From positions 17,602 to 81,601 of the forward strand of contig NZ_JBEQZJ010000013.1 of NCBI RefSeq assembly GCF_045223415.1: 64,000 nucleotides of DNA, in the 5' to 3' direction. Source of the stretch: Hoskinsella mucinilytica. Its GTDB lineage: Bacteria > Bacillota_I > Bacilli_A > Erysipelotrichales > Erysipelotrichaceae. The position numbers and the translations under genes were made by a program. Under the pieces are notes generated by a model that ran no database searches, was not told the DNA's origin, and saw only the letters and a list, made by a program, of their open reading frames with translations. Below, one piece after another: positions 1 through 9,107 of this stretch (its first letter is position 1; each line of letters starts with the position of its first letter).

Positions 1-783
1 ACATTTGAACAATTTAATGAAGGATACTTATTCTATCTTCAGTTAAATTTCGAAAATGAAAATATTGCGAACTTAAATCTACGTAAAGCAATTTCTTATG
101 CAATCGATCGTAAAGATTTCACAGATAGCGTATTAAAAGATGGTTCTCAACCTGCAAGAGGTTTCGTTCCTGCCGGTTTATCTACAGGACCTGATGGAAA
201 AGACTTCCGTGATTCTGCGGATACTTTCACAGCTTATGATACAACAGAAGCTCAGAAATACATGGATGCTGCTTTAAAAGAATTAGGCAAAGACAGTGTA
301 ACCGTTGAGTTGTTGTATGGTACTGATGAATCTCCTATGGATCAAATGGCAGAATATTTACAAAATGCTTTAAGTAAGATCAAAGGCTTAAAAGTAGAAT
401 TGGTTTCAACTACAAAGAATGACCGTATCTATAATAGAGAAGCAAACGGTGAATTCCAAATTGCATTAACACGTTGGGGACCTGATTATGCTGACCCTAC
501 AACTTACTTGAATCTATTGTTAACAGGCAATAACAATAACTATGGTAAATACACAAGCAAAGATTTTGACGCAAAAATGGATGAAGCAAAAGCAAATGTA
601 AATGATGCAAATGCTCGTTGGAAATCTTTGATCGAAGCTGAGAAGATCGCAATGGAAGACTTTGCGTACATTCCTGTATTTGAAAAAGGTTCCGCAGCAC
701 TTCACAATACTAAGGTTACCGGATTGGTGCACAAACCAGTTGGTGTTCCATATACATTTAACTACGTTGATATCGCTGAATAA
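1..783 (+). CDS. oppA: Oligopeptide ABC transporter substrate-binding protein (3' part)
   Basis: This is the C-terminal 260 residues of a periplasmic-type peptide-binding protein (SBP_bac_5/OppA family). The frame is open from base 1, so the start, signal peptide and lipobox lie outside the window. Visible family features are the LRKAISYAIDR stretch near the start and the late segment with FQIALTRWGPDYADP, where OppA-like proteins close over the peptide. It would capture extracellular oligopeptides and deliver them to the OppB/OppC pore encoded directly downstream. A strong hairpin separates it from oppB, which fits the usual excess of binding protein over permease. Substrate specificity (oligopeptide, pheromone or other) cannot be told from this part. 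Confidence 0.9.
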   Translation, partial: TFEQFNEGYLFYLQLNFENENIANLNLRKAISYAIDRKDFTDSVLKDGSQPARGFVPAGLSTGPDGKDFRDSADTFTAYDTTEAQKYMDAALKELGKDSVTVELLYGTDESPMDQMAEYLQNALSKIKGLKVELVSTTKNDRIYNREANGEFQIALTRWGPDYADPTTYLNLLLTGNNNNYGKYTSKDFDAKMDEAKANVNDANARWKSLIEAEKIAMEDFAYIPVFEKGSAALHNTKVTGLVHKPVGVPYTFNYVDIAE

Positions 784-807
784 AACAATTAAATTGGAAT
801 AGTAAGA

Positions 808-845
808 AAACACATGATAGCTTGCTATCATGTGTTTCTATTTGT
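808..845 (+). terminator. Attenuating hairpin between oppA and oppB
   Basis: A perfect 13-bp stem (808-820 with 825-837) has a 4-nt loop and only a broken T tract after it. It probably causes partial termination, lowering permease and ATPase expression relative to the binding protein. Confidence 0.7.
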
Positions 846-867
846 TTAAAGGAAAGGAAGGAATTCT

Positions 868-1812
868 ATGGATAAATCCATGTTAAAATATATTGCAAAA
901 CGACTTATGATTGCAATTGCCACACTATTTATCATTCTTGTGGTGCTGTTTGTCCTCACAAAAATGCTTCCTGGATCTCCAATCAATAATGAAAAGCTAA
1001 GTCCTGCACAAAGGGCGGTCATTATGGCAAAATATGGACTTGATAAACCAATCTTGGAACAGTTTGTGAATTATCTAGTCAATATGCTGCATGGAGATTT
1101 CGGAATTTCTTATACATTATATAAAGAATACCCAGTTGCTGAACTATTAACTTCAGCATCAAAAATTTCATTCTCTTTGGGAATCGGTGCTTGTATTCTT
1201 GGTACTATCATTGGAATGGCGTTAGGTGTATTTGCGGCTTTACACCGAAACACATTTTGGGATACACTTGCGACAGGTATTTCTGTTTTAGGTGTTTCTA
1301 TACCATCCTTTGTATTCGCACTATTATTGGTTATCTTTTTAGGAAATATGTTAAAAATATTACCTGCATCCTATAGTCCGAGAAATGCGATCGTATCTTC
1401 CATTCTTCCCATGCTTGCCCTATCTATGGGTGTCATTGCCAATGTTGCACGTTTCACTCGTACAGAAATGATATCTGTTTTGAATAGTGAGTATATCACC
1501 TTGGCAAAAGCAAAAGGATTGGATAAACGAACCTTGATCATGCGTCATACCTTACGTAATAGTTTGATACCGGTCATCACGATATTAGGACCGATCCTAG
1601 TCAATTTGATGACAGGTACTATGGTAGTTGAATATATTTGCGGCGTACCTGGGCTTGGTAAGCTTTTGATCAATAGTATTCATGCCAATGATGTAAATAT
1701 CATCGTTGCTTGTTCCTTCTTATATGCAGCGATGTATATCATTATGACGTTGTTCATTGATATCGCATATGGATTGATTGATCCTCGTATTAGATTAGGA
1801 AAGGATGATTAA
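868..1812 (+). CDS. oppB: Oligopeptide ABC transporter permease OppB
   Basis: A 314-residue inner-membrane permease of the BPD_transp_1 (binding-protein-dependent transport) family. The N-terminal helix (about residues 10-30) is followed by the typical OppB motif LTKMLPGSP and further hydrophobic segments. The coupling-loop region with EYITLAKAKGLDKRTLIMRH around residues 205-225 is the EAA-type motif that contacts the ATPases. It starts after a clear GGAAAGGAAGG ribosome site. It forms the pore with OppC and belongs to the oppABCDF operon. Length and order are normal for the family. Confidence 0.95.
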   Translation: MDKSMLKYIAKRLMIAIATLFIILVVLFVLTKMLPGSPINNEKLSPAQRAVIMAKYGLDKPILEQFVNYLVNMLHGDFGISYTLYKEYPVAELLTSASKISFSLGIGACILGTIIGMALGVFAALHRNTFWDTLATGISVLGVSIPSFVFALLLVIFLGNMLKILPASYSPRNAIVSSILPMLALSMGVIANVARFTRTEMISVLNSEYITLAKAKGLDKRTLIMRHTLRNSLIPVITILGPILVNLMTGTMVVEYICGVPGLGKLLINSIHANDVNIIVACSFLYAAMYIIMTLFIDIAYGLIDPRIRLGKDD

Positions 1813-1813
1813 T

Positions 1814-2740
1814 ATGGAAGATATGACATTTTTAGAAAATGACTTTGAATTTGTATCAGAACCACAAGAACTGATCAAAGATGAAGTTCTTCCTGACAGA
1901 CCATTCTGGAAAGATGCACTTCATCGCTTTTGTGAAAATAAAGGTGCCGTTTTCGGTGCTATCTTTATTATCATATTTATCTTACTTGCGATTTTTGTAC
2001 CGATGTTAAGTTCATGGGAATTTGATGACATGAATACCAAAATCGCCAATATCACACCAAATGCTGTACATTGGTTTGGTACAGATAATTATGGACGTGA
2101 CTTGTTTGTTAGAGTATGGTCCGGTTCAAGAATCTCTTTATTTGTGGCGATTGCCGCTGTATTGATCGATGTATTTATCGGTATGATCTATGGCTTGATC
2201 AGTGGCTACTTTGGAGGAAAAGTTGATTCTGTAATGCAAAGAATCCAAGAAATTATCAACTCTATTCCAACACTTGTTATTTTGATCCTTTTGATGATGG
2301 TATTAAAAGCATCGCTGACAACGATCATCATTGCATTGATGTTTACAGAATGGATCGGTATGGCTCGTATTACAAGAGCGCAGGTATTAAAGGTAAAAGA
2401 AGACGAATTCGTATTGGCTTCTCGTACCATGGGTGCCGGTCATATCTTTATCATTTTCAAAGAAATCTTGCCGAATATCTTTGGACAGTTAATCATTATG
2501 TTTATGATGAGCGTTCCTAATGCAATCTTCTATGAAGCTTACTTAGCGTTCGTAGGTTTGGGTATACCGAAACCTAATGCTTCTTTGGGATCTTTGATCA
2601 ATGATGGATTTAACTTCATCCTTGTCTATCCATATATGATGGTTATTCCGGCAGTTGTTTTAGCACTTTTGATGCTAAGCTTCAATCTGTTTGGTGATGG
2701 TCTGCACGATGCCTTAGACCCAACGATGAAGGAGGGATAG
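1814..2740 (+). CDS. oppC: Oligopeptide ABC transporter permease OppC
   Basis: The second pore subunit, about 308 residues, with the N-terminal cytoplasmic extension and first helix usual for OppC/DppC and a C-terminal BPD_transp_1 domain. The motifs WFGTDNYGRDLFVRVWSG and the EAA-like loop ITRAQVLKVKEDEFVLASR are characteristic. An ATG at 1805 is also in frame, but the AGGAAAGG site ends at 1804. That leaves no spacing for 1805 and a normal 9-nt spacing for 1814, so I place the start at 1814, one base after the oppB stop codon. It pairs with OppB in the membrane. Confidence 0.93.
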   Translation: MEDMTFLENDFEFVSEPQELIKDEVLPDRPFWKDALHRFCENKGAVFGAIFIIIFILLAIFVPMLSSWEFDDMNTKIANITPNAVHWFGTDNYGRDLFVRVWSGSRISLFVAIAAVLIDVFIGMIYGLISGYFGGKVDSVMQRIQEIINSIPTLVILILLMMVLKASLTTIIIALMFTEWIGMARITRAQVLKVKEDEFVLASRTMGAGHIFIIFKEILPNIFGQLIIMFMMSVPNAIFYEAYLAFVGLGIPKPNASLGSLINDGFNFILVYPYMMVIPAVVLALLMLSFNLFGDGLHDALDPTMKEG

Positions 2741-2743
2741 GAT

Positions 2744-3829
2744 ATGGCAGAAAGAGAAAGAATTTTAAAAATAAGAAACTTAAATATATCCTTTAAAACA
2801 GATAGTGGAAAAGTAAGTGCCATTCGTGGTGTTAACCTAGATTTATATAAAGGTGAAACAATTGCAATCGTCGGTGAATCCGGTAGTGGTAAATCCGTTA
2901 CCACAAAAGCAATCATGGGTATCCTTGCGAACAATGGTACCATTGAAAGTGGCTCTATTGAATATACTTGGTATGATGAATATACCGGAGAAAAACATGT
3001 AGAAGATATCGTCAAGATGTCAGAAAAGATGAAACAAAAAGAAATTCGTGGTAGAAAGATTGCAATGGTATTCCAAGATCCAATGACATCTTTGAATCCA
3101 ACAATGACCATAGGAAAACAAATTATGGAGCCTATGATCTATCACTATAAGAAAAGCAAACAGCAAGCATATCAAGAAGCTGTTGAGTTATTAAAATTGG
3201 TTGGTATCACAGATGCAGAAAAACGTATGAAAAACTATCCTCATCAATTGTCAGGTGGTATGCGTCAACGTATTGTCATTGCAATTGCATTATCCTGTGA
3301 TCCCTATGTTTTGATTTGTGATGAACCTACAACTGCACTGGATGTTACTATTCAGGCCATGATATTAGAGTTGATTCAAGATATTCAGAAAAAGAAAAAC
3401 TTATCCGTTATTTATATTACACATGATTTAGGTGTTGTCGCAAAAGTTGCGGACTTTGTCAATGTCATGTATGCCGGTAAGATCATTGAAACAGGTACCA
3501 TTGATGAAATCTTCTATGATCCTCGTCACCCTTATACTTGGGGACTATTAAGTGCCATGCCGGATCTGGATACTGATGATGATGAATTATATACCATTCC
3601 AGGTACTCCACCAAACTTGACCAAAGAAGTAAAAGGTGATGCCTTTGCACCTAGAAATCAATTTGCGTTGAATATCGATCTAAGAGAAGAACCTCCTATG
3701 TTTGATGTTCCTGGTTCTAAATCTCATAAAGTCGCAACTTGGTTAATGCATGAAAAAGCACCGAAAGTCGATATGCCGGAATCCTTAAAACGTCGACTGG
3801 AGAAAATGCAGAAGGAAGGGGTGAAATAA
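2744..3829 (+). CDS. oppD: Oligopeptide ABC transporter ATPase OppD
   Basis: A 361-residue cytoplasmic ATPase of the peptide ABC importer. It has Walker A GESGSGKS at residues 44-51, a Q-loop FQDPMTSLNP near 110-119, the ABC signature LSGGMRQR at 169-176 and Walker B ICDEP at 191-195. The C-terminal extension after about residue 270 with YTIPGTPPNL is the oligopeptide/dipeptide transporter C-terminal region. It lies 3 nt after oppC and directly abuts oppF, so the two ATPases are translationally linked and act as a heterodimer. Confidence 0.95.
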   Translation: MAERERILKIRNLNISFKTDSGKVSAIRGVNLDLYKGETIAIVGESGSGKSVTTKAIMGILANNGTIESGSIEYTWYDEYTGEKHVEDIVKMSEKMKQKEIRGRKIAMVFQDPMTSLNPTMTIGKQIMEPMIYHYKKSKQQAYQEAVELLKLVGITDAEKRMKNYPHQLSGGMRQRIVIAIALSCDPYVLICDEPTTALDVTIQAMILELIQDIQKKKNLSVIYITHDLGVVAKVADFVNVMYAGKIIETGTIDEIFYDPRHPYTWGLLSAMPDLDTDDDELYTIPGTPPNLTKEVKGDAFAPRNQFALNIDLREEPPMFDVPGSKSHKVATWLMHEKAPKVDMPESLKRRLEKMQKEGVK

Positions 3830-4747
3830 ATGGAACCAATCTTAAAAGTTGAGCACCTTAAGCAATATTTCAAGGTAAGTCGTAAATTTACAGTAAAAGC
3901 TGTAGATGATATCTCCTTTGAAATCATGCCCGGAGAAACCTATGGACTGGTTGGTGAATCCGGTAGTGGAAAGTCTACGACCGGTAGAAGTGTGATCCGT
4001 TTATATAAACCCACGGATGGAAAAATCATGTTTAACGGACAAGATATTTCAGGCAAAATGAGCAATGAAACATCTAAAATGTTGCATACAAAGATGCAAA
4101 TGATTTTCCAAGATCCAATGGCTTGTTTGAATCCTCGTCGTAAAGTTATGGATATCATTGCGGAAGGGCTTGATATTCATCATGATTATACAACGCATGA
4201 AGAACGTGCGGAAAAGGTTTATCAAATGCTGGAACTGGTTGGTCTTTCTAGAGAACATGCGAGTCGTTATCCACATCAATTCTCCGGTGGACAACGTCAA
4301 CGTATTGGTATTGCAAGAGCCTTGATCATGAATCCTGATTTGATCATCGCCGATGAAGCAATCTCTGCACTTGATGTATCTATTCAAGCTCAGGTTGTAA
4401 ATCTAATGAAGAAAATCCAACAAAAAACAGGTACGAGTATTTTATTCATTGCACATGATTTGAGTATGGTAAAATATATATCCGATAGAATCGGTGTATT
4501 ACACTTGGGACATCTTGTCGAAACCGGAACGACCGAAGAAATTTTCAATAATCCAATTCATCCATATACAAGAAGCTTATTGAGTGCCATTCCTACACCG
4601 AATCCGGTCGTAGAAAAAACAAGAAAAGCATTTACTTATGACTATTCCAGCAGTGGTGTAGATTACCATGCGGGAAAAGATCAGCTCATTGGAGGTACTC
4701 ATCATGTCCTAGCGACAGATGATGAATTACGTGAATGGACAAAATAG
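3830..4747 (+). CDS. oppF: Oligopeptide ABC transporter ATPase OppF
   Basis: The second ATPase of the importer, 305 residues. It shows Walker A GESGSGKS at 42-49, Q-loop FQDPMACLNPRR near 93-104, signature FSGGQRQR at 151-158 and Walker B IADEA at 173-177. The residue after the catalytic Glu is Ala rather than the common Pro, which is a minor variation. The ATG follows the oppD stop without a gap, and a ribosome site (GGAAGGGG) lies inside the end of oppD. A factor-independent terminator follows and closes the operon. Confidence 0.95.
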   Translation: MEPILKVEHLKQYFKVSRKFTVKAVDDISFEIMPGETYGLVGESGSGKSTTGRSVIRLYKPTDGKIMFNGQDISGKMSNETSKMLHTKMQMIFQDPMACLNPRRKVMDIIAEGLDIHHDYTTHEERAEKVYQMLELVGLSREHASRYPHQFSGGQRQRIGIARALIMNPDLIIADEAISALDVSIQAQVVNLMKKIQQKTGTSILFIAHDLSMVKYISDRIGVLHLGHLVETGTTEEIFNNPIHPYTRSLLSAIPTPNPVVEKTRKAFTYDYSSSGVDYHAGKDQLIGGTHHVLATDDELREWTK

Positions 4748-4762
4748 TGAAAGTATGAAATG

Positions 4763-4790
4763 AAAACCACCAACTAGGTGGTTTTTTCCT
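4763..4790 (+). terminator. Terminator of the opp operon
   Basis: A 9-bp stem (4763-4771 with 4777-4785) with a 5-nt loop is followed by a T-rich run, 15 nt after the oppF stop. Confidence 0.88.
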
Positions 4791-4962
4791 TATGTTTGTA
4801 TACTTTAACTTCCGTATGTCTTATCAAGATGAAACAAGACATTTTAAAAATCCCCAGTATCAATACGATATCATATCATTTATTACAAGAGATTCCCATT
4901 ATTCCATTTCTTTTTTCTTCTATTCAAAGGAAAAATGTATTCATAAAAGCCGTAACAAGTAA

Positions 4963-5112
4963 TCATTTTTTATAAAACAAGCCAATGAGAAGCAAGTAAA
5001 AAGATGTAACAACCAACGAAACAGCTACTGTTAATCTACTATAAGAACAAAAAAGTAATATCATAGAAACAACAATTAGAATGAGATTTAAATTTTTCTT
5101 TATCTTCTCCAT
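4963..5112 (-). CDS. Possible 49-residue two-helix membrane protein (perhaps broken)
   Basis: Read on the minus strand, an ATG at 5112 opens a 49-residue frame with a Lys-rich start, a helix of about residues 8-22, a short polar turn (SYSR) and a second helix of about 28-46 ending in YKK. This is the shape of a small two-helix membrane protein. The best ribosome site (AAAGGAG) lies further upstream before an in-frame TTG, but two in-frame stop codons separate that TTG from the ATG. Either translation starts weakly at the ATG, or this is a decayed gene whose 5' end has acquired stops. I do not recognise the family. Confidence 0.3.
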   Translation of the reverse strand: MEKIKKNLNLILIVVSMILLFCSYSRLTVAVSLVVTSFYLLLIGLFYKK

Positions 5113-5221
5113 GATTTTATTTGTATATTACAGGCTTTACAGCCATTTCAATATACGACTCCTTTCTATCAGCTTCCTTAATCTAGCTTTATTTTAACTC
5201 AATAAAAAGAAAAACACAACA

Positions 5222-5235
5222 TGTAAGCGTTGTCA
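5222..5235. promoter_or_regulatory. Perfect cre (CcpA) site
   Basis: TGTAAGCGTTGTCA matches the consensus TGWAANCGNTNWCA at every position. It lies in the 700-bp gap after the opp operon. No promoter-bearing carbohydrate gene adjoins it, so its target is unclear. Confidence 0.5.
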
Positions 5236-5494
5236 CTTCTCTTTTGGCATTATATAAATTAGTTAAAAAGTATCATAGATTATCTGTCTTTTCTTGGTTT
5301 TTAATATATGTACACCTTTTAACCGATTAGCTAAAGAGGAAAGTTCTTATTTAATGAATGAAAACGAAATTAAGACTATTTTAGTTGAGAAATTCCCATA
5401 AAAATTTAAAGGTATGAGTCTTTCATAATCTAATTTTCTTTTCGTTGATAGAATACGTTATTATTGACTCAAAATAGTTTATACTATATTAGTA

Positions 5495-5599
5495 ATGTCA
5501 AACTTCTTTATTTATATCAACAGTATCATGCAGTTGGTTTCTTTCATCGTTATCATCATTTGCTTGATCTATAGTTGTATAAAACTGAACAAACGATGA
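5495..5599 (+). CDS. Tiny hydrophobic peptide (type I toxin-like)
   Basis: A 34-residue frame: short N-terminus, one transmembrane stretch (about residues 14-26, rich in Ile/Val) and the basic tail CIKLNKR. Upstream are a TTGACT (5464-5469) and a TATATT (5485-5490), with a short 15-bp spacing. No good ribosome site is visible. An 11-bp inverted repeat (5538-5548 with 5598-5608) links the coding part to the 3' end and overlaps the terminator stem, the kind of long-range pairing seen in type I toxin mRNAs. It shares the pattern LIYxCxKL with the peptide at 13925-14035. Toxin function is an inference from size and layout only. Confidence 0.45.
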   Translation: MSNFFIYINSIMQLVSFIVIIICLIYSCIKLNKR

Positions 5600-5605
5600 T
5601 GAAAG

Positions 5606-5632
5606 AAAAGACAGTCAATATGGCTGTCTTTT
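5606..5632. terminator. Bidirectional terminator
   Basis: The stem 5606-5614 with 5624-5632 is extended by a GU and a GC pair. T runs occur on both strands. It ends the small transcript from the left and the PTS regulator operon from the right, and its right arm contains the regulator's stop codon. Confidence 0.8.
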
Positions 5633-7508
5633 ATAATAGACTGTGATCCTGCATTCTTCGAACATAAGAATCCGCCTGTTTGATAGCGAGCACGTTATCG
5701 TTTGGATCCATGACAACGATTTGAATCTGAGATATCGTAAATCCATGTAGAACGATTGGATTCGTTATATCATAGATAAATAAGGTATGTTCTAATTCCT
5801 TTTTCCAAAGCAAACAAATGACCAAAGGATCCATTTGATACATGCTTGTATCTTGTTCTATCAACCATTGAATCATCGCCTTAGCATCCATATGATCATA
5901 ACCATAAGAGGATAAAGATTCCATCAATTCATTGAGCCAATTACCTTTCTCATTTGGGATAGAAAGATGTACTTTATTGTCTGTTTTGTACAATAGAAAA
6001 TTCTCAATTCGATGTTTTGCCAACACTTCATTATAAAATCTTCTTGTTACATCCATATAGTTAAAATAATCTACATAGAATACTTTCACCGGGCAATTCG
6101 TCAAACGCATACCTTTTGCCTCAACAATAAAAATACAATCATATTTTGTAAAATCAATGCTATCAATTTCATAAAAGGAATAAAAATCCCTATGAATATT
6201 ATAACGTTCTGCAGTCATAACACGATTACTTGTAGATACGCTTGTATCTCCGCTAAATTGTCCGATAAAAGCCACATGGATCATATGATATTCGTTATTG
6301 ACGATGAAAATTGCGTTGAACAATTGTACAGTTAAATTTAACACATCATATACGATATAATCAAAATGCGTGATTCTTTTTATCATTTCCAAGATCTGAA
6401 GACTCAATGAAGTGGATACAGGTACCATTCTCACGATTTCATGAGTATTCATGCGATTATTCATTACTCTGATGCCATTTCTCTTCATCAATAGGAATTC
6501 ATATACATAGGTTTCTAGGAAATCAAGTATATGAACCTTCCTACCGATATCTAGATGGATGGTCTTAGAGAGTGTCAATTGTAGATCTCCCATGATCTGT
6601 GCCAAATGATTTCCTAATTCACCTTGTTCCATTAGTTCCTTTGGAAGGTTTTGTGATCCTGTCAACAATAACAATTTGATAAATTTAAACTCTGATTCCT
6701 CTATATGAAAACATTCTAACAACATTTTTGCGCACAAGGTAAATGCATCATTTCCTTGAATGATAAACCCTTCATCAAAAGGATAAAGATCATACCCATT
6801 GACCTTGATGAGAAGATAGAAATATAAGCGTTGGAATTCTAAATCACGTAAATGGATATTAAATTGTTGTAATATCTTCGCAAGTTTGATTCTTATATCC
6901 TTCATATGAGTAGGATCAATTTGATATCGTTTTATTGCCATCGGCATAAAATCATATTGTTCTAGATAACTATCATAAATATCACAGAAATCAATCAAAC
7001 AACTTCTTACTTGATAAGAATCTGCTTCTATCTTCATCCCATAGTAAGGTGTACTATTCAAATAAATGCCATAGAAATCTAATATCGTTCTAACATAACG
7101 AAGATCATTGGTCAAAGTAGCCATAGAGATATTCATCTCATCAATCAAATCATCGCCTCGTACATAATCCTTTGCGCATAAAAACTTGCGAATGAGATAG
7201 GCAATTCTTGGATTATCTCCATAGTGATACATTACCTCATTATTCAAATATGCACTACATTGATATTTCAAAGATTCATAAGCTTCTCTGTTTTGATCAT
7301 TAGGTTCCGCACTATAACCACGATTACGATTCGAATTGATCACGATATGTTTTTGACAGCGTTCCAATTCTTGATTGATGATTAGGATTTCTGACTGTAA
7401 AGTACGATTGGATATCTGTGCATAAGCCAAAAGATCATCTATATGTGAGACCTCATTTCGTAATAGATGATCTAAAATCTTTATTTGACGTAAACTTAAC
7501 TGCAACAT
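5631..7508 (-). CDS. PRD-containing PTS transcriptional regulator (BglG/MtlR-like)
   Basis: A 625-residue regulator of the multidomain PRD activator type. Two N-terminal helix-turn-helix regions are visible (about residues 5-45 and 100-140). PTS-regulation domains with spaced His residues occupy roughly 170-390, an EIIB-like region follows, and a short degenerate EIIA-like tail ends the protein. The tail lacks the normal phosphorylated His motif. Such proteins are phosphorylated by HPr and EIIB and activate nearby sugar-uptake operons. It is the last gene of the minus-strand operon that begins at 11155, only 45 nt after the phosphatase gene. It probably controls that mannose-family PTS, perhaps through the dyad at 11215-11244. 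Confidence 0.8.
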   Translation of the reverse strand: MLQLSLRQIKILDHLLRNEVSHIDDLLAYAQISNRTLQSEILIINQELERCQKHIVINSNRNRGYSAEPNDQNREAYESLKYQCSAYLNNEVMYHYGDNPRIAYLIRKFLCAKDYVRGDDLIDEMNISMATLTNDLRYVRTILDFYGIYLNSTPYYGMKIEADSYQVRSCLIDFCDIYDSYLEQYDFMPMAIKRYQIDPTHMKDIRIKLAKILQQFNIHLRDLEFQRLYFYLLIKVNGYDLYPFDEGFIIQGNDAFTLCAKMLLECFHIEESEFKFIKLLLLTGSQNLPKELMEQGELGNHLAQIMGDLQLTLSKTIHLDIGRKVHILDFLETYVYEFLLMKRNGIRVMNNRMNTHEIVRMVPVSTSLSLQILEMIKRITHFDYIVYDVLNLTVQLFNAIFIVNNEYHMIHVAFIGQFSGDTSVSTSNRVMTAERYNIHRDFYSFYEIDSIDFTKYDCIFIVEAKGMRLTNCPVKVFYVDYFNYMDVTRRFYNEVLAKHRIENFLLYKTDNKVHLSIPNEKGNWLNELMESLSSYGYDHMDAKAMIQWLIEQDTSMYQMDPLVICLLWKKELEHTLFIYDITNPIVLHGFTISQIQIVVMDPNDNVLAIKQADSYVRRMQDHSLL

Positions 7509-7553
7509 AGAAATCCTCCTTTGATGATATGGTAAGGATATGTTCTCATTGTA

Positions 7554-8618
7554 TCACAGCGCATTTTCCAAGTATAGACTTTGTATGGTCTGAATCTGTT
7601 CCTCACTGATATGGAGAACTTGTTTCACATAGGCAAGAATTGAGCCGTAATGTGTTTTGATTTCTTGTATTGCTGCATTTAAATACGCTTCTTCTGTAGT
7701 AAATAAAGAGAACAAATACTGTGCGACCTCTTCATCTCCTTGTGCCATTTTTCTGAAATTTGCCAAATATCGTTGATTTTTCTTTTCTCTGGCACGATTT
7801 GTTAATAGATAATCATACATGATCACTGACTCATCAACACCAAGGATACTTAACAATAACATGGCCGCATATCCCGTGCGATCTTTTCCACCTTTACAAT
7901 GGAAGTATAATGGCGCAGCATCTGCTTGTGCCATTAATGTTAGGGTGTCACGATAGGCTTGTTGGCTCAATTCATTGTTCACAAATTCTATCTGTTGGTT
8001 CATCATAGATTTCCTTGCCATATCAGGATCTTTTTTTACTTGTTCCTTTGCGAATGCTATCTGCATCGCATGGTGGTCCATCTGTTCTCCATTTTGTAAC
8101 GATCCGGCGAATGCCGCTATTTTCCCATCAGGAATGAAATGATATTGTTTGATATCTCGATGTCCCAGTTGATTAGGAGATGATTTCCATTCCTGTTCTC
8201 CTCTGAAATCGATGATACTATTGAGTTTTACCTCATCTAAATAAGGGATACCTGTAGATGCGATATTATACAAATGATCTCCTCGATATAATAATCCCCA
8301 TTTAAGAGGTCTACCATCTTTTCCGATATAACCACCTAAATCTCTAAAATTGTACATCCCATCAATTGGAAGAATACGAAATCCACATAAACACTGAGTT
8401 CCATCATCAAAAGCCAACGTAAAGTAATAACGCTCTTTACAAGCATCAGGGAAAGAAATCACTGTTTGATTTCCTTCACCTGATCCGATATAACAACTTT
8501 CGTTTATACACTTTTGTGCATCTTTATGTGCATAGATACGATAGGAGGCAGCACTTGCTCTATCATGAAGTTCGAAGGATAATTGATCATCCTCTGTTTT
8601 ATAAACCTCTGCGAACAT
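7554..8618 (-). CDS. Tyrosine-protein phosphatase-like enzyme
   Basis: A 354-residue protein with a dual-specificity/tyrosine phosphatase domain of the Y_phosphatase3 type. The CX5R signature is intact: Cys241 in FHCKGGKDRTG with Arg247. An earlier FRDLGG motif around residue 91 is typical of this family. The first 80 residues form a separate beta-rich region of unknown role. Its ATG immediately follows the IIB stop, so it is the fifth gene of the PTS operon. A phosphatase in a PTS operon may remove phosphate from an imported sugar phosphate, a phosphoinositide-like compound or a protein; the sequence does not decide between them. Confidence 0.85.
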   Translation of the reverse strand: MFAEVYKTEDDQLSFELHDRASAASYRIYAHKDAQKCINESCYIGSGEGNQTVISFPDACKERYYFTLAFDDGTQCLCGFRILPIDGMYNFRDLGGYIGKDGRPLKWGLLYRGDHLYNIASTGIPYLDEVKLNSIIDFRGEQEWKSSPNQLGHRDIKQYHFIPDGKIAAFAGSLQNGEQMDHHAMQIAFAKEQVKKDPDMARKSMMNQQIEFVNNELSQQAYRDTLTLMAQADAAPLYFHCKGGKDRTGYAAMLLLSILGVDESVIMYDYLLTNRAREKKNQRYLANFRKMAQGDEEVAQYLFSLFTTEEAYLNAAIQEIKTHYGSILAYVKQVLHISEEQIQTIQSLYLENAL

Positions 8619-9107
8619 TCACTTCTGCTCCTTCGCCTTCTTCAACACGCTTTCCAGACTCACCGGTTCATCAAACGCTGCTATTTGATATTCCACCTGT
8701 ACTCCCATTTTGATCAGCTCTTCTAATGCTTGTTCTTCCTCTGGAGAAAAACTTAAATCATGTGCATAGGAGTGACGATCCTGACGACTTCTCATACCAC
8801 CATAATTAATATAGTCAATTGGTACACCACCTTGTTTTAATGCCAATGCATCTGATGTACTTCCCAGAATCAAGAACGTTGAACGTTTGATTGGATTTTT
8901 CTTATAAATATTTACGAACTGCTGTACACCAAACACATGTACCAATAAATCCGGAGCTGCCATCTTTAACACCTGCGCTTGTACAGGATTTTGTGCAGCA
9001 GCATCATTCACACAGATTACCTGCTCTGCATTCACATGACGAAGCCAACTAGTTGCGACCTGTCCATGTATCAATCTGTCATCAATACGAATCCACTTGA
9101 TTGCCAT
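8619..9107 (-). CDS. PTS mannose/sorbose-family EIIB
   Basis: The cytoplasmic phosphotransfer subunit IIB, about 162 residues. The active-site motif IDDRLIHGQV is present near the N-terminus, with His14 as the expected phosphorylation site. An ATG at 9113 is also in frame, but the ribosome site GAAAGGG is 4 nt from it and 10 nt from the ATG at 9107. The latter also gives a start that matches family members, so I prefer it. The gene overlaps the end of the IIA gene by 26 nt. Confidence 0.92.
   Translation of the reverse strand: MAIKWIRIDDRLIHGQVATSWLRHVNAEQVICVNDAAAQNPVQAQVLKMAAPDLLVHVFGVQQFVNIYKKNPIKRSTFLILGSTSDALALKQGGVPIDYINYGGMRSRQDRHSYAHDLSFSPEEEQALEELIKMGVQVEYQIAAFDEPVSLESVLKKAKEQK

Noticed and set aside
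1805..1813. The earlier oppC start at 1805.
   Set aside because: The ribosome site ends at 1804, leaving no spacing; 1814 is correctly spaced.
4778..4975. A 65-codon plus-strand frame after the opp terminator.
   Set aside because: Its start lies inside the terminator and no ribosome site is present.
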